A stretch of DNA of 64,000 bases from Talpa occidentalis (lineage: Eukaryota > Chordata > Mammalia > Eulipotyphla > Talpidae): positions 86,499,106-86,563,105 of the forward strand of contig NW_023601433.1 of NCBI RefSeq assembly GCF_014898055.3, written 5' to 3'. The notes under the pieces are model-generated. The model was not told the DNA's origin and ran no database searches. It worked only from the letters and a program-made list of their open reading frames with translations. Both the position numbers and the translations under genes were made by a program. Positions 57,512 to 64,000 of this stretch are shown in pieces (the stretch's first letter is position 1; each line of letters starts with the position of its first letter).

Positions 57512-57785
57512 GGCCTCCCTGGTGGCCTAAGGACTTAAGTTGCAACCTATGACGCTATCAGCAGCCACTGCAGCACCCCGGCCAGGGAGCAACCCACATG
57601 GCACAGCAGACCTATCTTGTCTCGCCCGCTGCTCCCCTCAGCAGTGTATTTCAGTAGATCTGCCTGTTCTGTTGCCCACTCAGTCTCTGGTGAATGCTCT
57701 ACCCCCCTGCACCTCTGGCCTGTACCCCAGCTCTTGTATGCATAAATAAATAAGTCTTAAAAAATAAATCTTAAAAAAAAAATAA
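57512..57785 (+). mobile_element. tRNA-Glu-type SINE, subfamily A (copy 48)
   Basis: Full length; the AAATCTTAAAAA tail motif is repeated twice. Confidence 0.92.
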
Positions 57786-58227
57786 AACGACTACAAAGCC
57801 GACTTGTCTAGGTGAGACGCTGTAGGGCTTACAGTTGACGTAGCAGCTGCTGAGCCAGGCTGCTGGCCCTCGTACCCTGATGCTTTCCCTCGGCTTCCTG
57901 GGAACTGGAAGAGAACTGCTCCTCTACCAACTTGCTCCCGGGGTCACTGGCTGCTTAATACATCATCCATGCAACATAACATCACGCTTGCCCCAAACTT
58001 CGGCAGCATCGGTTCTCCTAAGAGGAGGCTGCGGTCTTAAGACAGAGCTAGGACAGGAGAAGACAACGTTGCAAAGCCACACGCCCAGGGCCCGGGGATT
58101 TTGCCACGGGATAACAATGATTACCTGGAGGAAAGGTGGAGGGGGCACGGCCCAGACAACTAGGGGTCCCTCCCGAGCCCCGGGCCCACCCCACCTGCGT
58201 CCTCCCACCTGCGCTCACCTGCTCACC

Positions 58228-58350
58228 TGCAGGGCAGTACCTGGATTCAGAGTCGGTGGTGGGGGGCGGGCAGGAGGCCGGGGTCTCCCCACGCGGCGGG
58301 AGGAACAGCGCGCTCTGGCGTCCTGGACGCTGGTCGCTATGGCAACGCGG
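58228..58350 (-). promoter_or_regulatory. MORN3: Candidate MORN3 promoter and non-coding first exon
   Basis: On the minus strand two strong donors lie in tandem: CTGCAG|GTGAGC with the exon ending at 58228, and CAG|GTGAGC ending at 58220. An X-box-like motif lies about 105 bp upstream of them. CpG density rises over 58230-58520. The arrangement fits a short non-coding first exon spliced to the acceptor near 56122. The transcription start is inferred. Confidence 0.6.
58333..58346. promoter_or_regulatory. MORN3: X-box (RFX) motif
   Basis: GTCGCTATGGCAAC matches the RFX consensus GTYRCCATGGYAAC at all but one base. RFX2/RFX3 drive ciliary and spermiogenic genes, which fits a testis-enriched gene. 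Confidence 0.65.
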
Positions 58351-58549
58351 GGCGCCAGGCAGTGCCCGCCCCTTCCTGCGGAGCCTGTGCCTTGCGGGGC
58401 GGCGCGTGGGGAAGGGTGTCCTTCGGCCTGTGGGGGTGATTGCCCCAGGGGCACCCGCAAGGTGGCCAGAGACTGGTGGGCGAGCCGGAGAGACCTGCTA
58501 TCCGCGGAGCGTGGGCCAAGGAGTGTCCCGGGAGGTTCGCGCCCTACCC

Positions 58550-60130
58550 TCCCCGTCTGCGCCAATACAAGCCCGCACACCGGCAGGAACGGGTTAAAGG
58601 CTTTTTTGCCAAGTTGGAAAGACAAAGTGGCAAAATCGGAAGGGAAAACTAAGCCCACGCGGGTCTCAGTCTCTGATGGGTCCACTAGACTCTTCTGAGC
58701 AACAGGGAATCCACAGAGCGCCTGCACCCTGGGAGATGCGCGCATTTTACCTAGCCAGGCGGCCCCCAGATCCTGTTTGCACAGGGGCACCCTTGTCACT
58801 CGGTGTAAAAGCCGCAGTCCCTGCAGTGGCCTTCGAAGCCCGCCTCATCTCCTGCCACGGCGCTTCCTGGTGCACTTGGGCCTTCTCAGCCCCTGCACCC
58901 AGGGGGCGGGGTGCTCCCACTGCGGGCCTCCCACTGGCTTTCCTGCTGGGAGGGTGCTGGGCCTGTAGGTCTTCTGTGCCCTCGGCCACACGTCTCGGCA
59001 AATAAAGCCGATGGACCTCTGGACTCCCTCAGAGCGGTTCCCAGACAGCACGAGCCCTGAGGAGTTTCTGAACAGCACTACAGGTTCCTATTCAGTATGA
59101 TTTAATGGTTTATTTTGATCTGGGAATGCTCAATTTTTTCCCTGTAAATTAATAGTGTAAGCAGTTCCTGGAGCCAAAAAATAACCTGCCAAATAGGAAC
59201 CTTCTACTTTCCAGTAGTGGGGAAACCTGCTTGTAAAATTGGAATCTCCACATATACTTTCCAATGGGCTTTTTCTGTCTTCCCATCCTCATTCCTGTTT
59301 CGTGTTTTTTTAGCACTTAGCACACTACACACACACACACACACACACCCTATTTTTAGTCTCTTTTGAAGGCAAAGATTATTTTCTTCTAACTTTTAAG
59401 TGAATGAATTCAGAAATACAGACGAGCACAGTGAACCGCTGCCCGCCTCTGAGTGTAACTGACATGTTGGCATATTTGAAGGCAGAAATTTTTAGGTTTC
59501 ATCACTGTTGCCTCCCTAGGGCCTAGAAGAAATGCCTGGCACCTAGTAGTTGCTCAGTAAATATTTGTCAAATGGGGCCCAGGAGCCTTTGTCCCTCTGG
59601 TGGGGGGCTCTGTGAGACAGGGTGCAGGCCCCAGGCCCAGGTGGGAAGAGTTCCACCCTGCCCAGGAGAGTGAAGCTCACCTGGCTGCTTGCCGCCATGT
59701 GCCCAGGGCTGTGTCTGCCTGGAGGGCAGCTTTTCCTGCTTTGCACCAGGGACGCAAGGGGCTCCAGGAGCCTTCCTGAGTGGACACTTTCTCCTCTGGG
59801 TGGAGGCAGCTCCATCTTGCCCCACACTGTGTGCTAGTCCAGGCTGAACAACGACATCTGGTCCAGTCCTGGCACACAGACAACTGCAGCTGGTAGTTTT
59901 TGGCGCAGAGAAGAGTGGTGTTTTGTGCAGACCTGCTCTTCACTCTTTCCCTGCTCTGCTGTGGGGCAGCCGCTGCCTCGGACTCCTGGTCAGTTCCCTT
60001 CTCTCTCTGCCTAGGTCACCTGACATCTGGGTGCACCTTATGCCTCACAGGTCTGGCCCCTTCGCTGTGTTCCCACCATCCTGTCCCTAATCCCAGGTAC
60101 CTTCGTGACTTTTCCGCTCACTCATATCCC
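58550..60130. other. Intergenic stretch upstream of MORN3
   Basis: No gene. A short (CA)n microsatellite lies at about 59322-59348, and an L2-type 3' end (GCCTGGCACCTAGTAGTTGC) at 59530-59575. Confidence 0.5.
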
Positions 60131-60144
60131 CTCTGTCATCTTCT

Positions 60145-60270
60145 TTTTTTTTTTTTAACTTTATTTATGCACACAAGAGCTGGGGTACGGGCCAGAGGTG
60201 CAGGGGGGTGAGAGGATTCACCAGAGACAGAGTGGGGAACAGAACAGGCAGATCTACTGAAAGCCACTGC
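60145..60270 (-). mobile_element. tRNA-Glu-type SINE, 5'-truncated (copy 49)
   Basis: Only the 3' half is present, ending at CCACTGCTG, but with a target duplication CCCTCTGTCATCTTC / CCCTCTGTCTTCTTT. It therefore inserted already truncated. Confidence 0.9.
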
Positions 60271-60699
60271 TGCCCCTCTGTCTTCTTTACCTGCCCTGCC
60301 CTTTCGGTTCATCCAACACCTTTGTAACTAACTCCCTCTGTTAAATCCCCCATGTTGCTCCCTAGCGTGGGCTTATCTTCTTCAAATCCTGAGTGACGGA
60401 GGAGTGTGGTCAGGTGACTGGCGATTCCCCTAATATGTAACTTGCTGACCAGCCGGTGCAGGTGACCTGAGAGGATGGGGGGCAGACACTGTGGGTGCCC
60501 ACCCTGGGTCTTCCCCACCCCGCGGACCATACCGTGTGCTCTTCGCCTGGGTGAGTTCCGAGCACAGTCTCTGAGCTCCTTGGGCCTCTTCACAGAGAAC
60601 TGGAGAGGCCTGGAAATTGACATCCTTCCATTATCAAGGGTGGCCCAGAGGTGCTGTTTGATACAGGAATGTGAAGGCCCTCAACAAACCTGGTGTAAT

Positions 60700-60990
60700 T
60701 TTTTTGTGTATGTGAGTGTGAATTTTTGTTTATTTGACGACAACATAAAAGTCACCATTTTAATGATCTTACACATATATAGTTCAGTGCCATTAAACAC
60801 GTCCACAGTATTGTGCAACCATCACCACTGCCCCTTTCCAGAACTTTGTCATCATCCCAGACTGAACTTCTGTACCCATTAAACAGTAACTGCCCATTTC
60901 CCCCTCCCCCGCCCCTGGCAACCTCCACTCTAATTCTCCATGACTTTGCCCATTGTGGGGACCTCCTGTAAGTGGCTTCATGCAGTATTT
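60700..60990 (+). repeat. Old L1 3' end relic
   Basis: ATAGTTCAGTGCCATTAAAC, GTGCAACCATCACCACTGCC and TCTGTACCCATTAAACAGTA in order are typical of ancient mammalian L1 3' UTRs. Confidence 0.75.
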
Positions 60991-61387
60991 GTTGAAGACT
61001 AATTTTGCTCCAGAGTTCCCTGCGGGCTCAGGCTGCATTCACTTGGCTTCTTCCCCAGCCTATGAACCAGTTACTCCTGGGAGTACTTCCTTAACAAATC
61101 ATAAATATTACACATACTTTTTTTTTTTTTTACAAGACCAAGATCAATTTGAAACCATAAGGAAGAACTTCACCGGACCAGACAACAGCAGATCTCTCCT
61201 GGGTTGAAACATGTTCGAGAATGCCCAGCTCTCTTGCCGATGGGTGTCAGAGTTGCTGCCGATAGTCCCCATTAGGAGCAGTGCTTTGATGGATGCCCTT
61301 CTGCAGACATATGTGCACACTGCTGCTTGCTACCTCTGGACAGAGGTCAGATTCCTGGAGGTGGTGTGGGCCAAAGGCTAAGAGCAT

Positions 61388-61659
61388 TTTTTTTTTTAAG
61401 ATTTATCCATTTATGCACACAAGAACTGGGGTACAGGCCAGACGTGTGGGGGGTGAGAGGACTCACGGGAGACAGAGTGGGGAACAGAACAGGCAGACTG
61501 ACTGAAATCCACTGCTGAGGGGAGCAGCGGGGAGACAGGAGAGGTCTGCTGTGCCATGTGGGCAGCTCCCTGGTTGGGGATTGAACTTGTGCTGCAGTGG
61601 CTGTGGACAGCCTCACAGGTTGCATCTTAACCCCTTGGGCTCGCTACCAGGGAGGCCCG
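61388..61659 (-). mobile_element. tRNA-Glu-type SINE, subfamily A (copy 50)
   Basis: Target duplication TAAGAGCATTTTT. Full length. Confidence 0.94.
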
Positions 61660-61943
61660 GATAAGAGCATTTTTGAGTTCTTGATGCCTATGACCAATTT
61701 GTCTTCCAAAAAGAGTATATCAAATTCTATCTGCAGAATAGAAAAGTGTCTGTTTTTCCCCCCACTTCAGCCCTTTTTGCTCCATTTTTGAGTTCGTGAC
61801 CAATCTCAAAGAAAGAAATCTTGTTTTGAGGGACTCTTCCTTGATCACCAGTGGGCTCCCCTTCATGGCTATGCTCCTCATTCCCATTGGGGTGGGAATT
61901 TTGCTCTGATACTCACACTTGTCACATCATTTAATTAATTATT

Positions 61944-62190
61944 TTTTAAGATTTATTTATTTATGCATACAAGAACTGGGGTGTAGACCAGAGGTACGGG
62001 GGCAACAGGATTCCCCAGAGACAGTGGGGAGCAGAGCAGGCAGATCTACTGAAATACACTGCTGAGGGGAGCAGCAAGGAGAGGGGAGAAGTCTGCTGCA
62101 CCATGTAGGTCAGCTCCCTGGCCGGAGGTCTAACTCAGGCCTTAATGGAGATAGTGCTGGGACTTAACACCTAGGCCACCAGGAGGCCCC
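61944..62190 (-). mobile_element. tRNA-Glu-type SINE, subfamily A (copy 51)
   Basis: Full length but diverged in the B-box region (CCGGAGGTCTAACTCAGGCC). Confidence 0.92.
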
Positions 62191-62220
62191 ACAGGTTGTT
62201 TTAGCCAAGCTTCTTCTTCT

Positions 62221-62493
62221 TTTTTTTTTTTTTTTCAAGATTTATTTATTTATACAAGAACCAGGGTACAGGCCAGATGCACGGGAGGGTGAGAGGATTC
62301 ACCAGAGACAGAGTGGGGAACAGAACAGGCAGACAGATGAAATACACTGCTGAGGGGAGCAGCGGGCGAGACAGAAGAGGTCTGCCGCGCCATGTGGGAT
62401 TCTCACCGGCTGGCTGGGATCGAACCCACGCTGCAGAGGCTGCAGACAGCTTCACAGTGCAGCGTTCAACCGCCTGCACCACCAGGAAGGCCC
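62221..62493 (-). mobile_element. tRNA-Glu-type SINE, subfamily C (copy 52)
   Basis: Target duplication GCCAAGCTTCTTCTT / GCCAGGCTTCTTTT. Full length, and one of the best-preserved C copies. Confidence 0.94.
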
Positions 62494-63489
62494 GCCAGGC
62501 TTCTTTTGGTTGCAAGTGGAGACATCTCATACTATCCAATAAAGGAAATTCATTAAGGACAGAAGCATGTTGGAAAGTTGTACATAGCTAAGCCGTCCTC
62601 TCTCTATCTCCATCTTCCTCATTCTTCCAGTTAGCTTTCTCACGCTCATTGTGGGAAATGGCTGCCCCTTCTGTCACCTTAGTTCCTGTCATTCACAAAT
62701 ACTGACTTTCTGAATTCTAATCCCAAATTCCTGCTCAACTCCATTAGGGTCTGGAGAGTTCCCAGCCAGTCATGCTGCTGACACTGGTTTTCCTTGGGAC
62801 ATTTTCTCCTCCTCAGGTACCTGGCCGGCCGTCCCAGCCAGGATTTATGCTGGTACATGCCACCCCGTGGCTTGTGCTTTGGTCCAGAGCTGCCCTGCTG
62901 AGTGGTGCCTCATGGTCTAGAATCTTCTCTCTCCCTTGGCCAGGATTAGACTGGGCCCCAGCTGCAGTCTCACCTTTACAAGGACCCTCTCACAGTACCT
63001 CATCAGACCCTTACTCAGGGGAATCTAGGGCTGTCTCTAGAGAAAAATCGGAGGTTAAGGCCTATCTGCCTCCACAGGCCAGCTGGAAGCACAGGTCACA
63101 GATGGATGAGATTATGCTCCCTCTGGGGCCAGGATCTGGTAGCTTTATCTACACACTCCTGCATAGGTGCTGTGGACTGGCTGCTCCCCAGTACTGAACC
63201 GCCAGGAGCACCAAGCTTGAGGGCTCCGATCCTAGATACCCTCTGATAGTTTCTTGCCATGTGTGAATACCTAGAATTTGGCCTCTTCTGAAGGACCCTG
63301 TTGACAGTGTGGGGTGTAAGGGGTTCCTCTGTGTAGTCTGGGGTGAGTGACTCCTCCACACCCCACATAAACATTCCCTTGGGGACATATGGGCCTCTAT
63401 ATTTTCTTGGACACAGAGCTATGATTGAGGCCTGGAAGCTCTGCCCTGGGAAGGGAGCCCCAGATTTTTTGTCAAAACTGGGGCTTAGG
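62494..63489. other. Intergenic stretch
   Basis: Nothing identifiable: no splice-flanked open frame, RNA gene or recent repeat. Confidence 0.5.
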
Positions 63490-63697
63490 GCTTCCCTGAT
63501 GCGGCAGGGGATAAAGTCTCAGTGCTACCAAGCTATCGCCAGCCACTGCAGTATCAGTTTGATCCCCGGCCAAGGAGCTGACCCACATGGCTTACCCATA
63601 CTTACCCACTCTGTCTCTGGTGAATCCTCTCACCCTCCCCACTCACCTCTGGCCCACACCCCAGTTCCTGTATGCATAAATACATAAAAATAAATCT
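63490..63697 (+). mobile_element. tRNA-Glu-type SINE, subfamily A, internally deleted (copy 53)
   Basis: The middle third is missing: CTGACCCACATGG runs into CTTACCCA repeats and then ACTCTGTCTCTGGTG. Confidence 0.9.
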
Positions 63698-63699
63698 TT

Positions 63700-64000
63700 G
63701 GGGGCCTCCCCGGTGGCGCAGCAGTTGAGCGCTGGGTTGCGAAGCTGCCCGCGGCCTCTGCGGCGCCAGTTCAATCCCCGGCTGCTCCCCAGCCACCAGA
63801 GGAGGGTCCCACATGGCGCGCAGACCTCTCCTGCCGCCCGCTGCTCCCCTCAGCAGTGTACTTCCATCCTTCTGCCTGCTCTGCTCCCCACTCTGGCTCT
63901 GGTGAATTCTCTCACCCTCCCGCACTTCTGACTGTACCCAGTGCATGTATAAACAAAACAAACAAACAAATAAATAAATAAAACATGCCTCTATTAAAAA
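63700..64000 (+). mobile_element. tRNA-Glu-type SINE, subfamily B with extended tail (copy 54)
   Basis: Tail (CAAA)n(TAAA)n then AATAAAACATGCCTCTATT and A-run, cut by the window edge. It shares its tail extension and the GCGGCCTCTGCGGCG head variant with copy 44. Confidence 0.92.

Noticed and set aside
57880..58698. 272-codon plus-strand open frame near the MORN3 promoter
   Set aside because: No homology recognised, crosses the CpG-rich promoter and lacks splice support; best seen as chance.
6324..64000. tRNA genes
   Set aside because: The tRNA-like heads with A- and B-boxes are SINE promoters; none has an intact tRNA cloverleaf with an anticodon loop on its own.
6324..64000. CRISPR-like array from many similar ~250-bp repeats
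   Set aside because: Repeats are dispersed in both orientations with poly(A) and target duplications, so they are retrotransposons.

Overview
The window is nuclear DNA of a placental mammal. It has GT-AG introns, CpG-island promoters, mammalian MIR/L1/hAT relics, and three neighbouring genes in the order seen on human 12q24.31: KDM2B (minus strand, 5' end only), ORAI1 (plus strand, complete) and MORN3 (minus strand, complete coding part). The species is not named by the sequence. The dominant young repeat, a tRNA-Glu-like SINE, is none of the families I know well (primate Alu, rodent B1/B2, carnivore CAN, ruminant/whale CHR, horse ERE, bat VES). A laurasiatherian is my best guess, and no more than that.

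Layout. Positions 1-3350 hold the 5' end of KDM2B inside a very GC-rich island: a short-isoform first exon (2335-2367), a shared coding exon (1173-1317) and the start of the next intron. Positions 3400-23850 are intergenic and rich in repeats: 17 SINE copies, one solo LTR, a 63-bp internally deleted LTR, a second LTR preceded by a polypurine tract, and old LTR/MIR relics. Positions 23900-26100 are the ORAI1 CpG island with exon 1. The ORAI1 intron (25966-37536) holds seven SINEs, all antisense to the gene. ORAI1 exon 2 (37537-38148) encodes most of the channel. Positions 38600-44000 are a SINE pile-up with several serial and nested insertions and one SINE that carries a transduced 3' flank. 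MORN3 runs tail-to-tail with ORAI1: five coding exons between 46139 and 56111, and a probable non-coding first exon and X-box promoter near 58230-58350. The remainder to 64000 is repeat-rich intergenic DNA.

Genes. KDM2B is a histone demethylase and CpG-binding Polycomb PRC1.1 subunit. ORAI1 is the pore of the store-operated CRAC calcium channel. MORN3 is a seven-repeat MORN protein expressed mainly in testis. Nothing suggests a shared pathway; the arrangement is conserved synteny.

Most notable points. (1) The ORAI1 reading frame is broken by one base between the long-form start and the internal start, so only the shorter Orai1-beta form is readable as written. (2) A three-subfamily tRNA-Glu SINE with AATAAA/TCTTT tails makes up roughly a fifth of the window. 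(3) One SINE insertion carries an 83-nt 3' transduction with its own polyadenylation signal and 16-nt target duplications. (4) A CpG island inside a MORN3 intron carries three CCAAT boxes at exact 34-bp spacing. No prokaryotic-type operon, CRISPR array or unfamiliar protein-coding system is present.
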